A stretch of DNA of 64,000 bases. Origin: Lactarius indigo (Eukaryota; Basidiomycota; Agaricomycetes; Russulales; Russulaceae). This document shows, one piece after another, positions 1-10,687 of this stretch. The number at the start of each line of letters is the position of its first letter. Position 1 is the stretch's first letter. Under the pieces are notes generated by a model, which saw only the letters and a list, made by a program, of their open reading frames with translations, did not search any database and had not been told where the DNA came from. The position numbers and the translations under genes were made by a program. Location of the stretch: assembly GCA_025766275.1 (NCBI GenBank), contig JAFKAC010000099.1, forward strand, positions 1-64,000. Reading direction: 5' to 3'.

Positions 1-1201
1 TTGGCCATTATTGATCTTGCTTTCTCTTGGGATTCCTTATATTTCCTATCTTTCTCTGCCTTGGCTGCCTTTTTTTCCGACCGTTCCTTCTCCTGTGAGG
101 AATCGGGAACTCAGTTAGCCAAAGAATTGTAAAGCAACGAAGCCGACCTTGGCTGCCCTTTCTACAGCTTTCTCGGGTCGATGGTGGTCTTTGCACGACC
201 TGCCTTTCGTGCGGCCATTTGATTCTCATCGCCAGCGGCGTTCATCGTTTTTTTCAGGCGATTTGTCGTCCGAGGCATTGCCCACGGCCCCCGTGATTGG
301 CGGGCTTCATTCGATGAGGCTCGTAGCAAAGGTTGCGACTTTGACGTTGGGAGGTTTGCGAGTCCTTTCACGCCAAGCAGTGCGTTCCTTTCGTTTGCGG
401 GAAGCGCGTCAAATATAGCTTGAAGATCTTTCTTATACTAAAACCAATCAGAGTCAGCGCGAGGTAGAATTCGCCAACTCACTTGGACCCGGTCTGCCAA
501 TCTGGCGTCTACCTTCTCTCGAGATACCTTTGGGAGGAAGGGGAGATATTCCTGATTCAATTCCCATCGCCAAACGCAGAGCGCGGCAGGCGTTTTCGCG
601 AGGGGAGATTCGATACCGTAGTTGACGCGGGTCGCCAGCAATTTCACCACATCTTCAATGGCGCTCAACGGGAGGGCAGAGACTGAGCAATCAGTATCGT
701 CGTCGTCGTCGGGAGCCAGCTCTTGTTGTATGTGCTTTGACAATGTCACGATCGTTTTGTCACTGGGAACGCGTTTATATTCGAGTTCAAAAGCGGGATA
801 ACAGGGCACACCTCTCTTGAGTGAACTTGGCGATGAGCGGCCAGTAGTTCTGGGGTATTTGGGCCAATACAGGTTCCTGGCGCTGTGTGCGCGACTCTAG
901 CCACTCCCTGAAATTGACCATCTCTTAAGATGTATCGCGTGAGTTGGTTGCAAGACTGGTCCTACACCGCGATTGCGCACCTTGCATGGTCTCTGTCATC
1001 TTTCGAATGACATAGGCTTCTGCCTAAATACCGCTTTCCCGTTCTTGATATCCACGCATGGCTTTGCCTGTCGTTCAGCTGGGAGATCACCAGTCTTATG
1101 AGTTCCACACAACGCTGAAGACTCAAACTCACTTGCGGTGGGGGTAGGTCGCGAACCTCATCTACATGAAGTGGTGAATCGTCCGGGTCTACTGTAGCCA
1201 T
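1..1201 (-). CDS. Chromatin assembly factor 1 large subunit (p150-like), N-terminal part
   Basis: CAF-1 places H3-H4 on newly replicated DNA; its large subunit binds histones and PCNA in the nucleus. Seen on the minus strand: a start at 1201 (MATVDPDDSPLHVDEV), then after introns the phrase NGKAVFRQKPMSFE, an exon beginning EMVNFREWLESRTQ, an acidic run of aspartates near 700, and SREKVDARLADRVQ leading to DALPANERNALLGVKG. The last exon in the window is lysine/glutamate rich (EKKAAKAEKDRKYK) and ends ARSIMA, where a PCNA-binding box would be expected. The order (N-terminal region, charged region, PCNA-box position) fits fungal CAF-1 large subunits such as Pcf1. The acidic and winged-helix C-terminal parts lie outside the window. 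An intron with a ctaac branch point and cacag acceptor falls near 91-165. The family call is from motif memory and exon borders are approximate. Confidence 0.6.
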
Positions 1202-1387
1202 GGAAGGATACACACCTATGTGTGGTGCCAACTCCGACATCGCTGGCGTAGACGCGTGTTTCTTTGCAGTTATCGCGGAATGATGCAAGTCACAGTCGCG
1301 TCAGACGTGCGTGTAAAGGGATAAATAAACAGAAACAAGACGCGACCGCGTCCATCCAGTCGCGCGTTTCCTTATACAGTTTTCGCA
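1202..1387. promoter_or_regulatory. Short divergent promoter region between CAF-1 and RFC genes
   Basis: Only about 190 bp separate the inferred CAF-1 start (minus) from the RFC start (plus). Both products act at the replication fork, so a shared promoter would make sense, but no specific binding site was recognised. This is inferred from gene arrangement only. Confidence 0.35.
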
Positions 1388-2787
1388 ATGGCCACATCTT
1401 TCTTCCAGGCACGCGCCCCGGCCAAAAAAAAGTCGGGAAAGGAGAAAGAGAACGCCGTGAACCCTAGCTTGCAGCCATGGGTGGAGAAATAGTGTGGTTC
1501 TCTCGTCTTCGCGCACGGCGGACTGACCATGTCAAGTCGGCCAGAAACTATCGACGACGTATCCTCTCAAGAGTATCGTTCCGTGTTGCGAAAGACTCTT
1601 TCTTCTAGCAACGTGTGCTTGTTCAGATCTTTCCGTGCTTTGGTCTCACCTGGACGATAGCTTCCTCACATGTTATTCTATGGTCCTCCTGGCACAGGCA
1701 AAACCTCTACCATCCTTGCCCTCGCGCGTCAGCTGTTCGGGTGCGCCTCCATTCGAACACATCGGCGCTCGTATTTGACGTCCACTAGGCCCGATAACTT
1801 TCGATCGCGCGTCCTGGAACTGAACGCTTCCGACGAACGCGGCATATCATCGTGCGCGAGAAGGTGAAGAACTTTGCTCGTCAGACACCGCGCGCGGAAG
1901 CTGTGGCATCAGACGGGAAGAAGTACCCATGTCCGCCCTACAAGATCATTATCTTGGACGAGGCGGACAGTATGACCCAAGATGCGCAAGCTGCCCTACG
2001 GCGAATCATGGAAAACTACGCGCGCATAACGCGATTCTGTTTAGTTTGCAACTACGTGACGAGGTACGCATATCACTTCCACAATACTTTCCGATTTCAA
2101 AGCTGGTACCCAGAATCATCGAGCCGCTCGCATCCGGTGCTCAAAGTTTCGTTTTTAAGCCCCTCGATTCCTCGTCAGCGAGACAACGCCTCGAGCATAT
2201 TGCACTCGCCGAGCAGGTTCCCGTGAACCAGGATGTTATCTCCGCCCTTGTTTCTACATCCTCAGGCGATCTACGACGCGCCGTCACATATTTACAATCA
2301 GCAGCACGGCTTTCGGCCGCAACTGAGCCACCATCTGCCATACGTCCTCAAGATATCCAAGAGATAGCAGGTGTCGTCCCTGATGCGATAATACGAAAGC
2401 TTGCACAGGACCCTCGGGGTCGACGTAACTCTCATTGGAGGAGATGAAGACGTGGAAATGGGTGACGCTACATCCCTGACCGTGGAGCCTGACCTTCGCG
2501 GGTTTGATCTCATTCGGGGACCGTTAGGTCACTGATTCGAGAGGGTTATCTGCGTCGCAGGTACTATCACAGGTGTGTGCAAGGAGTTTGCTCCTATTCT
2601 GCCATAGTGGCTAAACACCATTCCAGCTCCACGACGTTATCGTCGAGCATCCAACTCTAACAGGGCGTCAAAATCGACTTGCGCGCTCGTCATGGCAGAA
2701 GCAGACAAGGCATTGTGTGATGGTGCAGACGAAGAGCTCTGGATTCTCGAGGTAGCATTGCGGGTGCACAAAGCCGTCACATCCTAG
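1388..2787 (+). CDS. rfc2: Replication factor C small subunit (yeast Rfc2 / human RFC4 type), broken by single-base indels
   Basis: RFC is the AAA+ clamp loader that places PCNA on primer-template junctions. The start at 1388 gives [11 protein letters not shown], then QPWVEKY joined across a short intron to [12 protein letters not shown]. Walker A is GPPGTGKT (about 1685), followed by [11 protein letters not shown], Walker B LDEADSMT (about 1955), [18 protein letters not shown], and a collar region ending [16 protein letters not shown] before TAG at 2785-2787. Introns with GT-AG ends fit at about 1495-1545, 1610-1658, 1738-1790, 2066-2113 and 2575-2625. The conserved protein can only be read by changing frame near 1848, 2134, 2154, 2410, 2518, 2549 and 2672, each change being one base. 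Substitutions in the conserved motifs are rare. It is either a recently inactivated copy or a stretch with sequence errors. The family assignment is secure; whether it works is not. Confidence 0.8.
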
Positions 2788-2944
2788 ATAACACGACCTC
2801 ATTACCATGTATATGCTATCGCATTATGAGTTGGCCATTCCGATATCGTTTTTGGCACGACCTGACTGACATCCCGAGAATGGAGGTGCGCCGAATGAGC
2901 CCACAGTAGCGGCACAATTCTCGCGACGCACAGTCGATTGGCGG

Positions 2945-3200
2945 TTACTGCTTTCGCGGGTCTGCCCAGACGGGTTTTGCGGACTCAGGGTCGAGCTGCA
3001 AAGACAAAAGGGATGTGTGATGAGATACAGCACCGAGTGACGAGCCTACCTGAGCGTTTTGTTGCTGTTTCATGCCCTCTTCAAGCGCCAGCCTAGCTCG
3101 TCGGTTTTCGTCGACCTTTCGCTTGAGATCAGGTGCCATAGCCTTGTACGCACAGTCATGAAAAAGACTTTCCGTCAGAGAACTGCGCTCACGTTATATG
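2945..3200 (-). CDS. Small unknown protein, at least two exons
   Basis: A minus-strand frame reads LTESLFHDCAYKAMAPDL, continues with a basic helical stretch KRKVDENRRARLALEEGM ending in glutamines, is interrupted by a 54-bp GT-AG intron (about 2997-3050), and finishes DPESAKPVWADPRKQ with TAA at 2945. The codon pattern and clean splice sites suggest a real gene of roughly 60-90 residues. An upstream exon, possibly around 3230-3290, could not be fixed. I do not recognise the family. It has no signal peptide or membrane segment. It converges with the RFC gene, whose stop is at 2787. Confidence 0.4.
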
Positions 3201-3511
3201 TCTCCTCTGGACTTGGTACAACCACTGCGCAAACATTAAGAGACTCCGAGTTCAGAAACATGCGTCAGAACTTGGCTCACCACGCAACAGCGTATAACCG
3301 ACACCCATAACTGCATATAAACCGTTTAAGTCTACGAGGAAGTCTCGCGAAAATAAACGTGCGTACTTCCCGCGCTAACGATCGTTAGCTGTAGCCAGGG
3401 GATCCTTCCGGACATGTTGCTGTAGATGCTGCGATGCCAGGTTGGAACGGGGGGATGACGTAATTATGGTATATGTCTCGCTAATGATTACGTAAATGCT
3501 TATCCCCTCCC

Positions 3512-5004
3512 ATGCCTCGCAGCAACAAGCGGAAGCGTGTGTCACGCGTACAAGCCGAAATTCCGGATGAGGGTGACGCGCCTGGAGCGTCAGTGCCAGA
3601 AGACGACGAGCTGGATACAGAAAAACCCGAACACAAGGAGGAGAGCGTTGAAGTTAGCCGCCGGCTCGAGGTGGAAGCGGAGTTATGGGATTTGTTTAGA
3701 GAGGAATTTCACGAGGGTATGTGCTGTTTCTCTCTTCGATGATCTACAACTGAGATGAACCGACAGCGGTGGAGCAGCTTCCTCTGTACCTGCACCGGAC
3801 TTACACACTGCTGCGCGAGTTAGACGAACAAGTTACAGGTAAGCCCCTCGTCGTGTCTTGGTATAGACTCAAGAGAAGCGACGCATCACAACTGTCTATA
3901 GGGCGTTATAATGAGATACTACCAAGTCTCCAGAAATACATCCGATTGCGTCGTTCATTGGCATGGAAAGAAGACTCGAAGCCTCTTAACGAGCAAGGGC
4001 ATCAACCTGAGTTAGAGGACAAGCAGCTCGCGGACACCAATTCGGACACCAAGGAAACTATAGGTGAAACCAGCGGTACGCGTTTTGTATAGCTCCTCAT
4101 GACATTGACGCGATGTTGGCGCAGAAACCACACGTGGGCACTTGCGACGTATTGGTTGGTTGATGGAAGAAGTCGTGCGGGGATCTCAAGAGAAGGTTGG
4201 CCTTGCGCAAGCAGCCTACGACTCCGTACGTGCCCGCTTTAGCGTGCTTCTTTGAGCCTAATGTCGATGGGATTCGAAGGTCGACAGACACATACGACAA
4301 CTCGATCAGTCCATTCGCGAGCAGGAGATGTCAATCTCCTTTGGACTTCGGCAAGGCACACACCCCTCTCTTCTTCCTGATCTCGCCGCTCCGTCGCGCT
4401 GGGCTCGTCCTACACGAGTTACACACAGCCCAATTCCAGGTCTCAGTGAGGACGAGGAGGTCACTGCACCCAAGATCAGCGCTAGTAGCGAAGTCACTAT
4501 CGGGATGGCTACGGGAAGCGAAGCCACCCGAGGGCCCCCCTCAAAAAAAAGCAAAAAGGGCAAGAGGAGAAAGTCAGATAAGGCAGTGTCGGAAACTGAA
4601 GCACTTCCCGTCGTCATTTCTTCCACGAGGAGTCTGAGACTCAAGGTGCCACCACTAAATTCAACAGCGCAAGCCGACGCAGCAGCAGACCCTGATGAAC
4701 CGAAGTATTGTTATTGTAACAGGGTATCATTTGGAAATGTGAGACTACAGTTCAATGCACCTGGCCCGCTTTGACCCCGCTTTCTCTCAGATGGTAGCTT
4801 GTGACTACCCCCAATGCAAACGCGAATGGGTAGGGGCCCTAGAGACATACCCTCACGCTGTGCTTACCGTCTCCCTTTTGACAGTTCCATCTCGATTGTG
4901 TGGGTTTGACAGAAGAACCCCAATCTCGGACATGGTACTGTCGGGACTGCGAGCCACTTGTGCGCAAGGCTGAGCAAGGCGGCACAAGGAGGAGAGGGCG
5001 ATGA
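3512..5004 (+). CDS. ING-family protein with C-terminal PHD finger (histone acetyltransferase/deacetylase complex subunit)
   Basis: ING proteins read H3K4me3 for HAT or HDAC complexes such as NuA4. The start at 3512 gives MPRSNKRKRV and an acidic N-terminus; after an intron at 3717 comes the ING helical region EQLPLYLHRTYTLLRELDEQ, then LPSLQKYIRLRRSLA. A further exon has EVVRGSQEKVGLAQAAYDSV (about 4165-4226), joined to DRHIRQLDQSIREQE. A lysine-rich linker (SKKSKKGKRRK) precedes a PHD finger split over three exons: YCYCNRVSFGN, MVACDYPQCKREW, and FHLDCVGLTEEP followed by WYCRDCEP. These give the C4HC3 zinc ligands. The end is TRRRGR with TGA at 5002-5004. Reading frames join cleanly across GT-AG introns and no break is seen. 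Which complex it serves cannot be told from sequence alone. Confidence 0.88.
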
Positions 5005-5977
5005 GTACGTATACTACTTATCCGATATATAACAGGTGACTTTGCAACACGCCGTCTATGACACCCTTCCGAATGTCCACTACTTCTACTATTACGGAGA
5101 GACTACAGTGGATGATTCTAACTCTGAACAGATTCAAAAAGAGACGCCACGCCGCGTGAGCAGTCTATGTCATGATGGCAGGCCATAACAGTCTGTAGAG
5201 TAGCCTGCGCGAAAAATGGGAAAGTTTGACATATGCACGCTGGAAGCGGCGTAGCAGGTATAGAGAAATGACCAAAACGCGACGCAGACAAACAAAATTC
5301 ACTACTGAAGTTATGCCACTGCCCATTGGAGCATCAGAGCTTCACATACACTTCACGAGCACTTGACGAATATTATAAACTACGAACTACGTCTTCCTCG
5401 ACTTGTGGGGGGATGAAGACGTCTGTGCTACCTAATTTGTGCACCTTCACAGCATCTACAAGACATTCTACGTGTGTCCAGGAATACCAAGACGCGGGAA
5501 GGCATACACACATGGTAGACCTAGTACTAGATGTGTAAAGCCTTGTTGGTGAAGCACTCCGCGTTGGGCCCATCATGGCTATGGGGAGAATCAAGCTGGT
5601 GACTTCCTATGGGACGAAAGCCGGGGATTGGTTTAGCCGCGCAGCGCCGAAGTGAGCGACAGAAACTTTATCGTGGCCGCGCTTGTGCCGTTATGGAGGA
5701 TACGGGGCCACGCAGGCCGTGAACATGTGGACACTTTTTTTCAACGTTCTGTAGGTGGTCGTGATATGATGACCACATGTATGCGCCTGGGCCGCCCTGT
5801 TGGTGCAGGGATCACGCAAGTATCATGTGACCGCGCCAAACTTGGACGCGTTCGGATGGGTCAATGGCCTTTCTGGGGAGTGGCGTTAATCCACACCGTG
5901 ACCCCGGCTAGACACCGTCTCCCCCTTCGCTTACCGCACATGCCTCCTTAGATCGTAGACCTTGTACCACCACTCTC
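5005..5977. other. Intergenic stretch with weak coding signal only
   Basis: About 970 bp between the ING and RecQ genes. Apart from one short plausible minus-strand exon (5373-5462, listed separately) I see no convincing gene, RNA or repeat. The last few hundred bases are the likely RecQ promoter. Confidence 0.4.
5373..5600 (-). CDS. Possible short unknown gene, C-terminal exon
   Basis: The minus-strand frame ends CLVDAVKVHKLGSTDVFIPP followed by QVEEDVVRSL and a stop at 5373. It is preceded by a possible acceptor (cacgtag at about 5463) and, further upstream, the phrase HDGPNAECFTNKAL. The residue pattern looks protein-like, but no start, family or complete exon chain can be given. Confidence 0.2.
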   Translation of the reverse strand, partial: TSLILPIAMMGPTRSASPTRLYTSSTRSTMCVCLPASWYSWTHVECLVDAVKVHKLGSTDVFIPPQVEEDVVRSL

Positions 5978-8900
5978 ATGTCGCAACCTAGGAATAACCT
6001 CGAGGCTTTGCAGCACCAGATCCCCCCTCCTCAACAAAAGTCGACATATTTTGCTGCCACTCAAAGTCCCAAGGTGCGATATGATCGAGTTTTCTCATGT
6101 GAGTCATCCAACCACGGCTTCGACAGCCCACCAAATTCAAGCCAGCGAAGGCCATTCCTGCGACAGGTACGTTTCGCCCATTCTTACTCTTTTGTTCGTG
6201 ACGCTTCACGTCAGTTAACATAACGTACAGCACATAATGGCACCGCGCAGCTCCAGTCTTTTTCCAATCCCGGTTCCGGCAAAGAAAATTCTTACAACCC
6301 CGCTCCTGCACTCTCACATGTTCATTTGAGCAACGAGGCGATTGACATCAGCTCTTCGGACTCCACCTCTCCTGGTTCGACGCGTTCTATCCCCTACAAG
6401 CGAGCATCCTCTGACACTGGCCCGGCGCTTCCTCTTTCTCCCAAGCGCCAGAGGATTGCCGCCTCCATATCTGACAAGGAAAATGCGTATTCCGTGTCTC
6501 AGAAGGGGAAAGCCAAGGAGGGACAATCACCGCCGTCCCACGGGCTCTACGCGCTCGCTCCACCGTCTGAAGCACGACAATCTACACCCCCTCAGCCCAC
6601 GAAACCTTTGAGACGCATCGCGATTCGGACTGTTACTTATAGTCACAAAGTTCATTCCGATTTACAAGATGTAAAATTCATGTCCTTATGCGATGTCTGA
6701 TACTAATCCTGAGAGCAGAGAACGACCGAGGAGCTCCAGCTGCTATACGAGATCGATGACGCTCATTTCCATCAGGCTAGGAGGGTCCGCGATCAATATC
6801 GCATGGGCAAGGTTTCTAAATATGACCCATACATCTTAGATGGGTTATTGTGCGTATTGTCGTTCCATTGCCACGATTTTTCTTAACGTTGCGCGGGGGG
6901 CAAGGGATCTTCTTGAAGATAGACTCGGTGCTATCACTGATGCGATCGCCACATTCGGAGGCGATCCCGAGGATACGGCACTTCCATCAACTGAAGGCCT
7001 TCTTCGGGCCGTGACACCTTCATCATGCACACAATCACACGATTTTGCTCGTGATTCCGAGATTTCGTCTCTAATACACGAGCACGAGAGCTATCCTTCC
7101 ACATCGGCTGTAGCCTTTCATCGTCCCGTAACCCCTTCAATACGCACGCACGCACGCGACTTTGCCCAAAACTCCAAGATTTCGTCTCTAATACACAAGG
7201 ACGAGACTCAAATCTTCGATGAAGAATTTGTCGAGGACGACACGCCAATATCCAGCACTATCAGCCACGGATCCACCCTGGTTGCAGATACTCTCGATCA
7301 TATCCCTATCCCTGGACCTGAGAAAGTGGTTGACGACAGTGCCAGTGCCCGTGCTAACACAGCTCCTGAGCCACAGTCACCTAAAATCCCCACTTCCTAT
7401 GCCGTCCCTGAGTTGAACGACCGGCAAACCGTGCGACAGACGATTTCCAGTGACGATGAACTCTGGGATCATGTAGATGGTAATGCGGTGGACGATAGTG
7501 TCGAAGTAGTATCTCCGGATGCCCACAAACCGGCGCCTCTATTCTCTGCTGTGGCCACACTGCGCCCCTCTCCCGCTGAAGCCCCGTCCGAAGCTAGCCT
7601 CAAAGCCAGTCCCTACTACCCCGAAGTTGTCGAAAAACTCAGGAACGTTTTTCGCCTCAAAACATTTCGGAAAAATCAACTTGCGGCAATCATTTCTACC
7701 CTTAATGGTCGTGACGCAGTCGTGCTAATGCCGACTGGTGGCGGCAAAAGTTTGTGCTATCAACTTCCCGCCGTTTGTAGGGGCGGCAAAACGAGTGGAG
7801 TGACAATTGTAGTCTCACCTCTGCGGGCCCTCATGGCGGACCAGGTCGAGGCACTGCGCGCCAATCACATAGATGTAATGATGCTTGCCTCTATGGACTC
7901 TCAAGACGGGGATTCCATGCACGAACTTCGAACCGCTGCAAATAAGCCTAGCCTCGTCTATATCACGCCCGAGAAATTGTGCTGCAGCGATATCATGAAG
8001 GGTATACTGAAAGGCCTCTATTCAAGACGACAACTGGCTCGGTTTGTTATTGACGAGGCGCATCTTATTAATACATGGGGACGCGACTTTCGCTCCGAGG
8101 GAGTACGCCTCCTTATTTCTCAGCATTCGTAAGCAGACTGACAGAACCTCTAGTATGCCGCACTCTATGGCCTCCGAACTGAATATCCGGGGATCCCCTT
8201 CGTCGCACTTACTGCGACCGCGACCTCTGAGGCTTTGCAGGATATCGTTACTACCCTCGGCCTAAGTGACTATGTACTCCTCTCACAGTCGTTTAATCGC
8301 CCCAATCTGCGCTACACAATTATTCCCAAGAAAAGAGACGTAGAGAGCAACATCGTCGAGTTCATCCAGGGAAATTACCCAGACCAGACTGGGATCATAT
8401 ATTGCATTGCCCGTGCGAAAACTGAGGAGGTAGCTATGAAACTGAGGATGCAAGGCCTCAATGCTCGACACTTCCACGCAGCGATGGCCGACTACGACAA
8501 AAAGCGCATTCAACAACAGTGGCAAAGCGGTGAATGCAAGATCATCGTCGCCACGGTTGCGTTTGGCATGGGCGTGGATAAAGCGAACGGTGAACATAGT
8601 TTCCTCGAAATCGTACTCAGCTGACCCCCCTCAGTGCGCTTCGTCATACATTTTGACGTGCCCAGTAGCATCGATGCGTATGTGAAGATCCCCGAGCGCG
8701 AGAGTACTTGACCAACTTAAGTTTGCAGGTACTGCCAAGAGACAGGTCGCGCCGGCCGAGACGGGGAGATCGCCGAGTGCATACTGTGTAAACAACCCAT
8801 CGATGTTGACATTCTCGAGCTCACTTCATCTTTCACAGATTATAGCTACTATGACACACAACGAAGAATGCTTCAGATCAACAAGGACAAGGACATAGAC

Positions 8901-10275
8901 GAAGTGCAAAAGAACCGCAAGAGGCAGGCATTGTACACAGTCAACGCGTTCTGTCTCAACGAGATTGATTGTCGCCGCATGCTAATATTGAATCACTTTA
9001 CTGAGGCGTTCGACCCCGCCTCTTGCAACGGCACATGTGACAATTGTGCCTCAACAGGCGAAGTCACGGAGCTAGACCTCACTGGCTCGGCCATCATATT
9101 TGTGGAATTGATTCAACAACTGCAGAGAGTGTGTATGAAGATCACTGGGCCTCTCAGCGTACATGCCTTTCGTGGTACATCGGCGTCAGATATGGGGAGG
9201 AGGGGATTCGACGCTATGAAGAACTATGGGAAAGGTTCTGACATCTCAGCAGATTTGGCTAAGCGCTTGCTTGATCACTTGGTAGCCCGTCAAATTCTGT
9301 CCACTGAGCTCGAGGAAGCGCAAGTCCCAAACAGAGCTCCGATTTCCTATGTTTATGTACCCATCATTTGTCACATATCCTCTGTATCGCTGGCTGACAG
9401 TACCCTGGTACAGCTCGGGGCCAACGCAGACGCATTTCTCTCAGAGAGACCACCTTTCCTGTTGAAGGTACGCTCCGCGAAGAAAGGAGTCGGTGCATCC
9501 AAGTCCAAGAGAGTCGCAGCCCTTGCTTCAACTTCGACGATCTCGGTTAGGAAAAAACGTCCACGAGTTGAAGCTGCCGATGACCCTGTCGAGCCCTTTT
9601 CCCCCCGTGACGCCGAGCCAGTCTTTGACGATATAGAGCCAGAAGCAGATATTTTAGAACCATCCACTCCTCCGCTTTTGCAAGCGCGGAGGCTCAGGGC
9701 ATCACCGAGCATCCAAGTCTTCGAAGAACCGCCGAGAGAACGGGGTCTAGACGAAAATCAAGAGTGCTACCGGGCACTCTGCGCGCTCCGCACTCAGGTA
9801 TGTGGCCTCCGTCTTTGACTGCTTCGCTCATACTGATGCATGTCAGCTCGCGGTGGAGCGCGCATGCGACCCCCAAGACATTCTAGTAGACGAGATTCTG
9901 GAGACTCTGAGCTGCATCCTCCCTTGTGGTCTATACCTTGCAATTTCTCTCTCTCTCAAAAAGCTGACGAAATTGCTTGTTTGCCGCAGATGGCGTCGCC
10001 TTTAAAGAGGTCCTTATGATGGGCCAGGAACTCGACGCCGATGAGATCCATGTCAAGTGGGTCGCCTATGGAAAGCCCTTTCTCGACGTCACTTCGAAGT
10101 ATGCGATGCGCTTGCGGTAGGCCCGTCCTGACCCCCTTTTGGGGAGCATGCTTCTCTTATCTCCTTGGTCGACCCCAGCGCTAAGTCGAGCCCTTCCACC
10201 TTTACACCTGCTGAGCTGCACGAGCGCTTCGATTATCAGGGTGCGCCAAGCAGCAAACCCGTCGGAGAGCGGTGA
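5978..10275 (+). CDS. RecQ-family DNA helicase (Sgs1/BLM-like)
   Basis: RecQ helicases unwind recombination and replication intermediates 3' to 5' in the nucleus. The start at 5978 gives MSQPRNNLEALQHQIPPPQQ. A long low-complexity N-terminus (to about 7600) precedes the helicase core: FRLKTFRKNQLAAI, Walker A MPTGGGKSLCYQLP (about 7727), VVSPLRALMADQV, the DEAH box VIDEAHLINTWGRDFR (about 8047), VALTATAT, GIIYCIARAKTEEVA, VATVAFGMGVDKAN and YCQETGRAGRDGE. A zinc-binding segment (ALYTVNAFCLNEIDCRR, then CNGTCDNC, about 8935-9050) and a winged-helix-like region follow. An HRDC-like segment begins ECYRALCALRTQ. Introns are short and frames join cleanly; one at 8103-8153 uses the donor after SEG. 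A last intron (10116-10188) joins MRLR to AKSSPSTFTPAELHERF and TGA at 10273-10275. A stop at 10118 would be used only if that intron were retained. Confidence 0.88.
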
Positions 10276-10687
10276 GCGAGGATGGTTGCACCATTTATCA
10301 CTCTATTGCAAGATATTTATACCTCACAATCACTTAATGCTCTATGCACGCTTACTTGTCCTATACCATTGCACACCCAAGCTACACTAAGTTATCTTGT
10401 CAATTGCACATCACAAGTCAGAGAGTGATTTGAAGGGAGGCAACCCACATCAGGCGTAACCCTCGCTCCGAAACGGCTGGGTATACAGCATGACAGTATC
10501 GCGTCCCTATAGGCGACTCGGAAAAGTTGAGAGCAGGCGCTCAGCGATACGAGAACGATGAGCCACTCTTCATAGACTTGCGACCTTTTTGCAGATCGAA
10601 AGCAGGAATTTCAGGGGATGGGTAGTATTAAGACAACGACGTTGAACTGTGGAATAGGACCATACAACAAAATGGAGGAACCGCTGC
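10276..10687. other. Intergenic region between two convergent genes
   Basis: RecQ ends at 10275 on plus and DDX41 ends at 10688 on minus. The 412 bp between them presumably hold both 3' ends. No gene, repeat or RNA is recognised. Confidence 0.5.

Noticed and set aside
4306..4644. Minus-strand open frame inside the ING gene
   Set aside because: It is a shadow of the coding strand: the plus-strand frame matches the ING family and the minus frame matches nothing.
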